Below are positions 1-8,065 of a stretch of 64,000 nt of DNA, in pieces. Every line of letters begins with the position of its first letter. The stretch's first letter is position 1. Under the pieces are notes generated by a model. It made no database searches and was not told the origin of the DNA. It saw only the letters and a list, made by a program, of their open reading frames with translations. This DNA comes from Streptomyces sp. NBC_00704. GTDB lineage: Bacteria; Actinomycetota; Actinomycetes; Streptomycetales; Streptomycetaceae. The position numbers and the translations under genes are program-made. The stretch lies in contig NZ_CP109000.1 of assembly GCF_036226605.1 (NCBI RefSeq), forward strand, positions 62,001-126,000, written 5' to 3'.

Positions 1-499
1 TAATCAGCAAGGTCACGGTATCAAGAATGGCGTAACTCAGCGTATTCACAAAATTACTGTAATGTGACTTGCAGTATTTTCTTTCCTTCTCTGTGCTCGT
101 CTGGCAACAGGGCTCCACCATCGGCGTCGGCCCGGAGTCGGCGCACGCCCGGTCTGTTGAAAAGCGCAAGGCGCGGCGGAATCTCACTTCCATGCGTCCC
201 AGCGTCAAGTCCACAAGCTCACTGGTCCCTCCGACGTGGTCGTCAAGGAAACCCACGGCGCTCGAAACGGCGAGCCGAGCGCGGCGAGTGCGCCGACGGC
301 ACCAGCGGCGCGCTCAACCTCGCTGAATGCCGCGAGGGCCATGAAGCCCGGATTGACGGACATCGCGATCACTCCCACCCGCGCTCCCCCGGCGCCATGC
401 CCTTCTCCGTCGTCCGCGCCGCCAAGAGCCTTTCCACATCAACGCTGGGACTCGGATCAACGCCCCTCAGCGTCAGTGAGATCCCTTCCATGCGCCATG
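1..499. other. AT-richer left edge, no supportable gene
   Basis: The first 100 bases are clearly AT-richer than the rest of the window and look like non-coding or promoter-type DNA. No open frame between 60 and 499 shows a recognisable motif, a ribosome binding site or the third-position GC bias of the real genes nearby. It may hold the promoter of a gene lying left of the window; this cannot be tested here. Confidence 0.4.
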
Positions 500-1504
500 T
501 CAGATAAGCTTGTTCAGCCAGGTGACCGGTGTTGCATCGTTCTGGATCTCGATTTCCCAGCCGTAGCTGAACTCGGCCGTCCCCTGGCCTTCGATCCACG
601 AGATGAGGCTGCGCAAGCCATCGTTCAATGACGTGGACGTCTTGTACCCCAGCAGCTTGCGCGCCTTGTCCGCACTGCATGTCGCTACGCGGACTTCCAA
701 GGGCCGGTCCGGCACGAAGATCGGATCGAGGGGAAAGCCGAGCAGGTCCGCGATCCGTTCCGCCAACTCCAGGATCGAAACGGCCTCTTCATCCGGCCCA
801 ATATTGATCGTCTCGCCGGCGGTTTCCGCGGTTGTGCCCATCCGTTCGAGGCAGAACAACACGTCCTGGATGAAGCTGAAGCAACGTAGGTGCGAACCGT
901 CCCCGTAGATGATCGGTTGAAGGCCGCGAAGCATGCGATTGATCATGATCGACGCGACGTTTCGGTACGGATCGTCATAACGCTGGCGCGGTCCGATGAT
1001 GTTGTGCGGTACTGCGATCGAGTACGTACCCCCATGTGTCTCGAAAAGGTTCTGGACGACCTGCTCGGATACGCGCTTCGCCATGCCGTATGGATTAACC
1101 GGCCGTGGCTCCATATCCTCGGTGAACGGAGCTCTCAGAGCGCCGTACCGAGCCATGGAGGAGCAGTAGACGAATCGCTCCACGCCTGAAGCGATCGCGG
1201 CGCTCGCCACATCGACGGTGGCTTGGGCGGTGTTCTTGAAAACCAGCGCGGGCGAGAAGACACTTAGGCCGTCGTACGCTGCAGAGGCGCAGTGGTAAAC
1301 GAGAACCGAGCCGGCCATCAGCGGCAGATAAGCGCCTCGGTCCAGGCAGTCGGCGACCTCAAACCTAACACCTTCCGGGACGTTCGATACTCGCCCTCCC
1401 GACAAATTATCAATCCCGCACACCTCCCATCCCAGGTCACGAAACCGCTGCGCGATATGGCTACCCAAAAATCCAGCGACACCGGTGATGAATACTCCGG
1501 GCAT
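500..1504 (-). CDS. NAD-dependent epimerase/dehydratase (extended SDR)
   Basis: A 334-residue extended short-chain dehydrogenase of the sugar-nucleotide epimerase/dehydratase or 3-beta-HSD-like type, expected to act in the cytoplasm on a nucleotide sugar or sterol-like alcohol. The N-terminal Rossmann motif GxxGxxG is at residues 8-14 (TGVAGFLGSH) and the catalytic Tyr-x-x-x-Lys is Y139/K143 (YGMAK). The length is normal for the family. The frame extends 23 codons further upstream, but the ATG at 1504 is preceded by GAGGAAGG at good spacing, which fixes the start. A glycosyltransferase gene lies upstream on the same strand, so joint work on a glycosylated product is plausible. Codon use is less GC-extreme than in most genes of the window, consistent with acquisition. 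The substrate cannot be told. Confidence 0.85.
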   Translation of the reverse strand: MPGVFITGVAGFLGSHIAQRFRDLGWEVCGIDNLSGGRVSNVPEGVRFEVADCLDRGAYLPLMAGSVLVYHCASAAYDGLSVFSPALVFKNTAQATVDVASAAIASGVERFVYCSSMARYGALRAPFTEDMEPRPVNPYGMAKRVSEQVVQNLFETHGGTYSIAVPHNIIGPRQRYDDPYRNVASIMINRMLRGLQPIIYGDGSHLRCFSFIQDVLFCLERMGTTAETAGETINIGPDEEAVSILELAERIADLLGFPLDPIFVPDRPLEVRVATCSADKARKLLGYKTSTSLNDGLRSLISWIEGQGTAEFSYGWEIEIQNDATPVTWLNKLI

Positions 1505-1942
1505 TGCGTTGCCTTCCTCTTGCATTTCACCTGCCGGAACCCGATGGCGGGTGAGCCGCCAGGTTCTCGACACATCCGCAGCATCTGCCGTTCATCCAGT
1601 CACTGCTGTCATTCCCGACTGCCCTCACATATGCGATGGATTGGGTCAAGGAATTGTCCTGGTTGGCCCCAGCCAATCGGCAAATGGACCGCCAATACCG
1701 CGTGGTTGTGGTTTGTCTTTTCGACGCTCGTAGGCCGTGCCATCCAGCCAGAGGCGCCAAATGAACCTTGACGCCATACGGCCGTCTTTCGCCTGCTTAC
1801 CCGGACCGTATGGTGTTGATTCAACCTGACCTTCGTCTTCGCCCCAGGACCATGCGGTACGGATGGTGAGGGCTTCTCCGCAGCGACCGGGTCCCGTTGA
1901 GAGGGTGCCGACCTGAACAGGTTGACAGCCTTCGGTGTGCCT
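1505..1942. other. intergenic gap, nothing recognised
   Basis: About 440 bases between the epimerase and the glycosyltransferase, of lower GC than the flanks. Short open frames occur on both strands but none has a recognisable domain or ribosome binding site. The size of the gap argues against tight co-transcription of the two flanking genes. Confidence 0.4.
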
Positions 1943-3232
1943 TTAGTCCCCTTCTCGGCCGACCGCCAAAGCCCTCGGGGCGTCCAGGGAGCGCTCCACG
2001 ATGTCGCAGGCCACCTGGATGCCGGACTCCTGGCGCAGACGCTGGCCGAGCTGCTCAGCTCTGTGGCGCATGGTCCGATCAGTCACCGCTTGCTCGATGG
2101 CTACGGCCAGCTTGAGAGACGTCAGGCGTGACGCGGGCAGCGGGCGAGGTCCAGCCCCCAAGGCGTGCACGCGCGCTGCCCAAAAGGGCTGGTCAATGAA
2201 GTGTGGACAGGTGACCGCAGGCAACCCCGCTGTCAGGCCGGCGCCTACAGTGCTGGGTCCTCCGTGGTGGACGGCAGCGGAGATACGCGGAAAGAGCCAT
2301 GTGTGAGGAATGCTCGACACCACCTGCAGGAGATCGTCGGAGGGCATCGTCTCCGGATCGCCGAGCAGGATTCCGCGTACACCAGCCTTGAGAAGTGAAC
2401 TGCGGACCATCTCGTAGCGGCGCTGGGGGGCATCGGTGACCATGCTGCCGAAACCGACGTACACGACCGGTGGCCCGGCAGCGTTGAGGAATGCCGACAG
2501 CGCGGAGGGAGGTGCCCACCCGCGAGGGGGATCGAACTGCCAATACCCCGTCACGTGAGCCGTCGACGGCCAGTCATGGGGAGCGGGAAGAACCGAAGGG
2601 CTGTAACAGTAGAGCGTGGGCCGCATTTCCCGACGCCGCTGCGCCAATGGACCCGTGAATGGCCATGAAGGAAGGTCAAGGCGGCTCTTTCGCCATGAGT
2701 TGATGCGTGTGCGGAATACCTGCCACAAGACCTGCTCGCTGACGCTCAGACTTAGCACGTTCCCGATCGGCCCCAAGGGCCGACGGAAGCCGATAGCGGG
2801 AAATGCGCGCGTTGGGTGGGCCGGCATGCACGAAGCCAGGAACGAAGGGACTCCCCAACGTTCGGCGAGACTTTCCGCAGGCAGTGCAAAAGTGGAGTAG
2901 ATGACGCAGTCACTGGGCTGCGCCGCTGTGGAGATTCCGTTCAGCAAACGATCCAAGGCGGATCCGACCACCTGTCGCATCCACCGCGCGAACGACAGCG
3001 AGTTCTCTCCTGAAGACAACCATCGCTGCCCGTCGGGCGTCAGGAGCAACGATTCGAAGTCCGGTTCTAGAGCACTGAATTCCACGCCGGTTCCGGCCAG
3101 TGTATGGGCGTATCGGGGGGCACCGATCATGTGAACGGCGAAACCCCTGCGCTGCAGACCCACTCCCAGAGCGGCAAGCGGCTGGGTGTCTCCGCGAAGT
3201 CCCACCGAAACGATGGTAATTCTGGGCGGCAT
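1943..3232 (-). CDS. GT1 glycosyltransferase (MGT/YjiC, sterol-glucosyltransferase-like)
   Basis: A 429-residue GT-B fold glycosyltransferase that should move a sugar from a nucleotide donor to a hydrophobic acceptor such as a sterol, polyketide or other small molecule. The N-terminal acceptor domain begins MPPRITIVSVG; the C-terminal donor-binding half contains GFGSM near residues 260-264, the nucleotide-binding stretch HHGGPSTVGAGLTAGLP at 322-338 and DQPFWA at 347-352, all hallmarks of GT1 enzymes. A GTG five codons upstream is possible, but the ATG at 3232 follows AAGGAG five bases earlier and is preferred. The epimerase downstream on the same strand may supply or alter the donor sugar. 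The acceptor is unknown and no biosynthetic core genes are visible in the window on this side. Confidence 0.87.
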   Translation of the reverse strand: MPPRITIVSVGLRGDTQPLAALGVGLQRRGFAVHMIGAPRYAHTLAGTGVEFSALEPDFESLLLTPDGQRWLSSGENSLSFARWMRQVVGSALDRLLNGISTAAQPSDCVIYSTFALPAESLAERWGVPSFLASCMPAHPTRAFPAIGFRRPLGPIGNVLSLSVSEQVLWQVFRTRINSWRKSRLDLPSWPFTGPLAQRRREMRPTLYCYSPSVLPAPHDWPSTAHVTGYWQFDPPRGWAPPSALSAFLNAAGPPVVYVGFGSMVTDAPQRRYEMVRSSLLKAGVRGILLGDPETMPSDDLLQVVSSIPHTWLFPRISAAVHHGGPSTVGAGLTAGLPAVTCPHFIDQPFWAARVHALGAGPRPLPASRLTSLKLAVAIEQAVTDRTMRHRAEQLGQRLRQESGIQVACDIVERSLDAPRALAVGREGD

Positions 3233-3695
3233 CGCTCTCCTTGTCACGCTTTTCGGCGGTGGGCACGTGGCGGCGGCCTGTAGCTGTAACTGTCGTAGTC
3301 GGTAGTGGTACAGAAAGGCAGGGCATACGAGCGCCGTAACAGATCCGTCGGGTGGGCAGTCATCCCGGCCTCTCGTGCACAGCGGTCATTCTGAGCGAAA
3401 CAATTATGTCCTTGCGGGGCTCATTGAATTTGATTATGGAGCCACTGCATGATGCGTTACGCCTCGGCTACCTCTAAGGGGTGAGTCAGAACAGATATTC
3501 CATACGTGATGAGCCGCCCAGATCAATTGCATCAAGCTATTAACTGTTTACTTGGCCTTTTTGGTCTTTTGGGTTCTCGACTCCATGCTCTGCCGGTGAC
3601 TGTTCCGACCGGGTGGATGGTGGTGAAGTGGAGGCCATCTACGTCCACAGCAGCGACCAGGTCGCGGCCGACCCCGAGGATGTGCTCCCAAGGCC
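3233..3695. other. AT-rich intergenic region upstream of the glycosyltransferase
   Basis: Roughly 460 bases, with 3380-3560 markedly AT-rich for this genome. It probably holds the glycosyltransferase promoter, although no confident -35/-10 pair was chosen. From about 3620 the DNA returns to high GC and one frame reads like degraded coding sequence leading toward the ureF fragment. No intact gene is present. Confidence 0.4.
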
Positions 3696-3929
3696 GTCCA
3701 CGACACCGACAGCCTGGAGGCGTTCTACCGCGGGCGCCTGCACACCACCGGTCTGACGACGGCCGCCCTGGCCGCCGCAGCCGCAGCCGGATACGACCCG
3801 CTGCTGCTCGACGCCGCTGCCGACGCACGCACCCCCGCCCCCGCACTGCGCACCGTCGCCCGCAGGCCCGGCCGACAGATGATGCGCGCCGCCCGCGCCA
3901 CCTTCGGGGGTGTTCGTCGGAGACCCTGA
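3696..3929 (+). pseudogene. C-terminal fragment of urease accessory protein UreF
   Basis: One frame reads LEAFYRGRLHTTGL, then an alanine-rich helix, then ARTPAPALRTVARRPGRQ and a terminal RAARATF before a stop. This order matches the C-terminal part of UreF, the urease maturation chaperone (aspartate-rich loop, ArTPspalRe..rrqGrq-like core). No start codon, N-terminal two thirds or neighbouring ureA-C, ureG or ureD gene is present, so this is an orphan scrap left by deletion or rearrangement. The call rests on remembered family patterns, not on an alignment. Confidence 0.55.
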
Positions 3930-4109
3930 TCAGAAGTCCGGCCACGGCCCGGTCCGGCGCAATGCCGGGCCACTTGCGGGCGGCAGGTCTGCACAACGTG
4001 CGCGCCTGGCTGCGGTGATTCACCCGTTCGGCGAGTCCAGGACGCCGTTCGGACGAATGCACTGTCTCATGATGGGTGAAGCGCGACCCATGCGTGCGGG
4101 AGGTGGCTG

Positions 4110-4355
4110 ATGCATCACATGCGCGCCGAACGAACGACAACGGTGACCGGCTCGGGACGGTGTTGGCATGTTCTCGAACGCGGCGGCAGCGCTCTGTGCG
4201 GCAAGCCGTTGACCGGCCGGCCGACCCTCACACTCGAGGCCGCGCTGGAGCGCGAGGATTACTGCCCGCGCTGTATGGAGAAGGTGGCAGCCGCGGTCGG
4301 TACAAGCCTCGCCGGTGTGCCGACCGACGCCGAACGCGGGAAGCGGCGGGCGTGA
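4110..4355 (+). CDS. small Cys-containing hypothetical protein
   Basis: An 81-residue protein with cysteines in the patterns CWH..., ALCGK and DYCPRCMEK, suggesting a small metal-binding knuckle; CPRC at its centre is a plausible half of a zinc site. It ends in a basic tail. Its TGA stop overlaps the GTG start of the following membrane-protein gene (GTGA), so the two are probably translated together. No function is recognised. The start ATG at 4110 lacks a strong ribosome binding site; the second methionine three codons later is an alternative. Confidence 0.6.
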   Translation: MHHMRAERTTTVTGSGRCWHVLERGGSALCGKPLTGRPTLTLEAALEREDYCPRCMEKVAAAVGTSLAGVPTDAERGKRRA

Positions 4356-4921
4356 GCGGGCGCACCAACGGAGGGCCCCACCGGGCGGGCCTGGCCGTGG
4401 GACGCTCGTCCGACCGACCGCGGCTGGTGGAGCGATGGCGCGAGGCCGCAGATCGGAACCTCACCCCGACCAAGCAGTCGCTGATCGTCACGTGGGGGTC
4501 TTTCGGCGCGACGTGGGGAACGGTACGCCTGATCACCCATGGCATCCGGGGCGGGTGGCTCCCCTGGGGCAACGTCTCCGCCGGCGGCGAACACCTGCAC
4601 CACTACAACTTCGGTATCGCGACCCTCGCCTGTGTCGGCCTGGTCGCCGTACGCGGTGACGACAGGGCCGTGGGCCACCCAGCGGTCGCTGCGGCGTACG
4701 GTGCCGGAGCTGCCCTGATCACCGACGAGTTCGCTCTGTTGCTGGATCTGCAGGACGTCTACTGGGCCGAGCAGGGGCGCCTCAGCGTCGACGTGTCCCT
4801 GGGCGTTCTCGCCGCACTCGGCACCTACCTCACCGCCAAGCCCTTTTGGGACGAGATCGCCAAGATCACCCGACGTCATATCTCCTCTGCGGCGAAGCGC
4901 AGCCTTGCGTCGGCAGGGTAG
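4352..4921 (+). CDS. integral membrane protein, HLHHYN-type
   Basis: A 189-residue protein with about four hydrophobic segments. A conserved-looking GGEHLHHYNFGI stretch sits at the start of the second segment, and acidic residues (TDEFALLLDLQDVYW) follow the third. Clustered His and Asp/Glu next to membrane segments could bind metal, but no family function is known to me. The GTG start at 4352 overlaps the stop of the upstream small Cys protein by four bases; the same frame remains open well upstream but there overlaps that gene, so the coupled start is preferred. It converges on the gene at 4958. Confidence 0.68.
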   Translation: MSGRTNGGPHRAGLAVGRSSDRPRLVERWREAADRNLTPTKQSLIVTWGSFGATWGTVRLITHGIRGGWLPWGNVSAGGEHLHHYNFGIATLACVGLVAVRGDDRAVGHPAVAAAYGAGAALITDEFALLLDLQDVYWAEQGRLSVDVSLGVLAALGTYLTAKPFWDEIAKITRRHISSAAKRSLASAG

Positions 4922-4957
4922 GAGAGGCGACCTGTCATGGTCACCGCCGGGACTCGG

Positions 4958-5455
4958 TCATGGCCGCCCGGAGAGGAGGGCAAGGAGCTGATCCGTGTGG
5001 CCGGGCAGTTCTGCCTGCGCCAGTCCGGTGACGATGTCGCGCAGCGCCATCGGCTGATCGACGAGGAGGGTGTCGTGGGACAGGAGCCGGGCGGGCACCA
5101 GGGTGCCGAGTTCGGCGTCGCTGAGCGCCGCACGTGCGGTGAGTGCGCCCAGGGCGGCTGCTTGTCCGCGGATGCGGTCCTGCAGACCGGCGTTGCCTCC
5201 GGCGTGCGTGATGGCGTGCCGGATGGTCCAGGTGTCGAGGGCGATCCGGTTGTCGTACGTCGTGTTGGCCCCGGCTGCGATGCCTGCGACGGCGGCGATG
5301 GTGGCCGCGCTGACCAGAGAGACGTGCGCGAGGATCTCGTCGGCGTTCCACTCGCCGTCCGGTGGGACAGGGTCGGGGTCGTCGGCGCCGGCCACGGTGG
5401 CGGCGGCGTCGAGCAGTGCTCGGTAGGCGTCCTGGAGTGAGCCGGCGTCCTGCAT
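4958..5455 (-). CDS. DinB-like / maleylpyruvate isomerase-type protein
   Basis: A 165-residue four-helix-bundle-type protein resembling the mycothiol-dependent maleylpyruvate isomerase / DinB superfamily common in actinomycetes (TIGR03086-like). These bind a metal through histidines and act as thiol-dependent S-transferases or isomerases. Visible features are an N-terminal helix followed by GEWNADEILAHVSLVS, whose His is a candidate metal ligand, and TIRHAITHAGG further on. An upstream in-frame GTG at 5464 is possible, but ATG 5455 has better spacing to an AGG. Assignment to the superfamily is moderately sure; the substrate is unknown. It lies in the same direction as the ArsR-SRPBCC gene upstream and may be co-transcribed with it. 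Confidence 0.65.
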   Translation of the reverse strand: MQDAGSLQDAYRALLDAAATVAGADDPDPVPPDGEWNADEILAHVSLVSAATIAAVAGIAAGANTTYDNRIALDTWTIRHAITHAGGNAGLQDRIRGQAAALGALTARAALSDAELGTLVPARLLSHDTLLVDQPMALRDIVTGLAQAELPGHTDQLLALLSGRP

Positions 5456-5513
5456 GTGTGGCACCTGCCTGTGCGGGCGTATACGGAATGGACCGAGGCC
5501 TGAGAGGTGCGGC

Positions 5514-6329
5514 TCAGGTGTGGGCGCGGGTCATCTCCCAGGGCGCTTGCGGCAGGACCTCGCCGGTCTCCAGCAGCGACTTGAGGTTGGCCAGCACGGC
5601 CGGCCAGCCGGCCGAGATGCCGTCCAGCATTTCGCGGTTGGGGAGCCTCTCGTGGGTCACGGTGAGGCGGACGATGTCCTGGTGCGGCTCGACGAGGAAG
5701 GTGACCACCGAGGGCTCTCCCGGCGACGGGGCATCGGGGGCGTCGTCGAAGGTGATGACCAGCCGGGTCGGGGGCATGGCTTCCAGGACGCGACCCACCA
5801 CGTCGGTCTTGCCCGAGCCGTCGGCTCGCCGGTGCTCCCAGGCGGATCCAGGCTGCCAGTCCGAGACGTTCGCGTGTCCCCAGTAGCGGGCCGTCAGGTC
5901 GGCGTCGGTAAGGGCCTGCCACACCTGCTCGGCACCGGCGTGGATGTAGGTGACATAGACGTAGTCCGGCACCGTCGGGGGTGCGTTGGTCATGGCGTAC
6001 TCCTCTGCCTGGTGTTTGATGGCGCTGATCGCTTGCAGGCGGACTTTGTCGAATCCGGAGATCCAGCGCTCGTCGATCTCGTGGATCGGGGCCGGGTTCA
6101 GGTAGTGAAGCCGCTCCCGCCCGCGCCGCACGACGGTGACGAGGTTGGCCCGCACGAGGACGTCCAGGTGCTGCGTCGCCGACTGGCGCGCCATGTCAAG
6201 ACGCTCGCACAGTTCACGCAGCGTCTGTCCGTTGTGCTCGCGCAGCCGGTCGAGCAGGAGCCGCCGGGTGGGATCGGCGAGCGCCTTGAACACCGAGTCG
6301 ATCGCTGCTGCTTCGAGGTTCACACCCAC
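5514..6329 (-). CDS. ArsR-type HTH fused to SRPBCC (AHSA1-like) domain
   Basis: A 271-residue two-domain protein. Residues about 8-105 form an ArsR/SmtB winged helix (FKALADPTRRLLLDRL, LDMARQSATQHLDVL), without the usual metal-binding cysteines. Residues about 115-265 form an SRPBCC/AHSA1-like ligand-binding barrel (VYVTYIHAGAEQVWQALTD, then TARYWG). Such fusions are thought to be ligand-sensing repressors. The protein starts with GTG at 6329; a perfect 6-base inverted repeat sits immediately upstream and is a likely autoregulatory operator. The gene at 4958 lies downstream in the same direction and may be its target. Confidence 0.85.
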   Translation of the reverse strand: MGVNLEAAAIDSVFKALADPTRRLLLDRLREHNGQTLRELCERLDMARQSATQHLDVLVRANLVTVVRRGRERLHYLNPAPIHEIDERWISGFDKVRLQAISAIKHQAEEYAMTNAPPTVPDYVYVTYIHAGAEQVWQALTDADLTARYWGHANVSDWQPGSAWEHRRADGSGKTDVVGRVLEAMPPTRLVITFDDAPDAPSPGEPSVVTFLVEPHQDIVRLTVTHERLPNREMLDGISAGWPAVLANLKSLLETGEVLPQAPWEMTRAHT

Positions 6330-6334
6330 ATTAT

Positions 6335-6350
6335 GCAGGTATTCACCTGC
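6335..6350. promoter_or_regulatory. inverted repeat GCAGGT-N4-ACCTGC, candidate operator
   Basis: A perfect 6-base inverted repeat with a 4-base spacer lies 5 bases upstream of the GTG start of the ArsR-SRPBCC gene. Its size and place fit a dimeric winged-helix repressor controlling its own gene. Binding is inferred, not shown. Confidence 0.5.
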
Positions 6351-6716
6351 CTATTGTCAACGGCCCGCAGGCACAGACCACGCTCGATGCACCCGCCCCA
6401 TGTCATCTGTGCGGTCGGCTTCGGAGACTGGCGCTCTGGAGGGGGTCGCTCGCCAAGCCGTCCGCGATCTGCGTGCCGGTGAGCCGTGCCCTGGAAACAG
6501 TGCCGTCGCTCCCGGTGAGGGAGTCCGAGAGTCTCGCAGGCACGCTGGAAGTCCGCCACCGGCGTTGCCGTCCATCCCCGGGCGGTGCCCGCCCCGTGGG
6601 GTGAGGGCCACATCGGGCATGCGGCGGGCGGACCTCATCGGGCGGATGTGTCAGGTCCGGCTGTCGGACGGCCCTGTCCCGTCACCGGGGGCCGAGGAGA
6701 CAGCTCGGGGCGGATA
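6351..6716. other. intergenic gap, nothing recognised
   Basis: About 365 bases between the ArsR-SRPBCC promoter and the end of the GAF-ANTAR gene. Open frames here run through high-GC DNA without any domain pattern. No terminator with a U-tract was picked. Confidence 0.35.
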
Positions 6717-7421
6717 TCACGATTGATCGGTGCGTTCGTCTCGGACCATCTGGGCGATGTCGCGCAGTTTGACGTTGTGGTGCTGGGAGATTCGGCGCAG
6801 CACGTTGAACGCTTCCTCTTCGCTCAGGTGGTGGCGTTCCCTGAGGATCCCCATGGCCTCGCCGATGGCGTGCCGGGACTTCATGGCCTCCTCGAGCTGG
6901 TCGACCGCGTGAGCGTCGGCCAGGGCAACTGCGGCGTGGGAGGCCAACAGCCAACCGGCCGTCTCAATGTCCTTCCCGAACGTCCCCGGCCGGCGGGCGT
7001 ACAGGTTCAGGGCACCGAAGTCCTGGTCGTGGGTGTACAGCAGTACGCCGGTCATGCTGCCGATGCCCAGCTCGGCGGCCGCCTCGGCGAACCGCGGCCA
7101 GGCGCGCTGGGGCCGTGTCATGTCCGCGATCCGGAATACGCGCTCCCCGTCTGCGGCCCGGCGGGCGAGATCGAAGCACGGTCCTTCGGCCAGTTCCCCC
7201 TGGAGACGGTCGGATTCTTTGACCATGTCTCCGCATGAAGCCAGGGTGACGGACCTTCCCTTGCGCACCGCCAGGATCCCGGCCGCGTCACAGCCGTCTA
7301 CCAGTCTCACGGCCGACGCGGCAATCTCCTCCAGCGTCCCTTGCACCGAGTCCTGCGCGAGCAGGTTCCGCGCGAGCTCGGCCATGGCCTCGGCGAAATC
7401 ACGCCACTCCAACTCCACCAC
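6717..7421 (-). CDS. GAF and ANTAR domain transcription antiterminator
   Basis: A 234-residue cytoplasmic regulator. Residues about 20-160 form a GAF domain (VQGTLEEIAASAVRLVDGCDA, later GVLLYTHDQDFGALNLYA). Residues about 175-230 are an ANTAR RNA-binding three-helix domain (LEEAMKSRHAIGEAMGIL, then EEEAFNVLRRISQHHNVKLRDIA). ANTAR proteins prevent termination by binding paired hairpins in leader RNAs; in actinomycetes GAF-ANTAR proteins answer redox or small-molecule signals. The start is GTG at 7421, preceded by GGAAGGAGG; a second GTG follows directly. No target hairpins were identified nearby. Confidence 0.88.
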   Translation of the reverse strand: MVELEWRDFAEAMAELARNLLAQDSVQGTLEEIAASAVRLVDGCDAAGILAVRKGRSVTLASCGDMVKESDRLQGELAEGPCFDLARRAADGERVFRIADMTRPQRAWPRFAEAAAELGIGSMTGVLLYTHDQDFGALNLYARRPGTFGKDIETAGWLLASHAAVALADAHAVDQLEEAMKSRHAIGEAMGILRERHHLSEEEAFNVLRRISQHHNVKLRDIAQMVRDERTDQS

Positions 7422-7794
7422 CCGCCTCCTTCCGCCGGTTCCGTCGCCCCACCGCAGACGGCACGTGCCCCATCCACGCTACTCGACCGTGGTCGCACGG
7501 ATCGGGCCCGCACCACGCGCGCACGAGGCGAACTGCCAGGCGGGGCATCGGGTCGCTCATCACGACCTGGGTCGGAGCAGGACCTGCACGATCGGAGATG
7601 GCTCCGCCATGTTCATGCCCCCCGGGACAGTGTCGGTCGGATCAGGACAGACTTCGCCGACGCCCTTCCTTCTTCGGTGAGCACAGCGCTGGCAGGGCAC
7701 GTCGAGGGGACACACCCACACCGTGACGACGCAACCGCAGTCGTTGTCCGACACCAGGCAGGAATCGTGATGTGGGGCCGTCGTCACCGCGTCG
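7422..7794. other. intergenic gap with no intact gene
   Basis: About 370 bases upstream of the GAF-ANTAR gene. The reading frame of the acr3 fragment continues into it until 7560 as unrelated, cysteine-rich sequence, as expected after a break. Nothing else is recognised. Confidence 0.35.
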
Positions 7795-8031
7795 GCGGCG
7801 AACTTCCCCCGCCAGGCGAGAGCGACGTGGACCAGGCCGATCAGCACCGGCGCCTCGATGAGCGGGCCGACGACGCCGGACAGAGCCTGGCCGCAGGTGA
7901 CGCCGAAGGCGGCGATGGCGACCGCGATGGCCGGCTCGAAGGTATTGGCCGCCGCGGTGAATGCCAGCGTCGCGGTGCGGTCGTAGGCCAGCCCGAGGCC
8001 CTTGCCGAGCAGGAAGGTGCCGGTGCGGCGG
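7795..8031 (-). pseudogene. C-terminal fragment of ACR3-family arsenite efflux pump
   Basis: One frame reads LGKGLGLAYDRTATLAFTAA, then NTFEPAIAVAIAAFGV and a last segment GVVGPLIEAPVLIGLVHVAL. This matches the final two transmembrane segments of ACR3/ArsB arsenite permeases, including the conserved TAtLAFTAA.N.fE.AIAVAI block. The N-terminal three quarters is absent: upstream sequence is replaced by the YdcF-type gene. No arsC or arsenical arsR gene is adjacent. It is a deletion remnant. Confidence 0.72.
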
Positions 8032-8065
8032 CCACGAAACTCCGGCGGGGGCAGCGGCCGGCGCT

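Noticed and set aside
3550..3600. Possible tRNA-like stretch in the AT-rich gap
   Set aside because: A GGTTC-like motif is present but no cloverleaf arms or acceptor stem can be paired.
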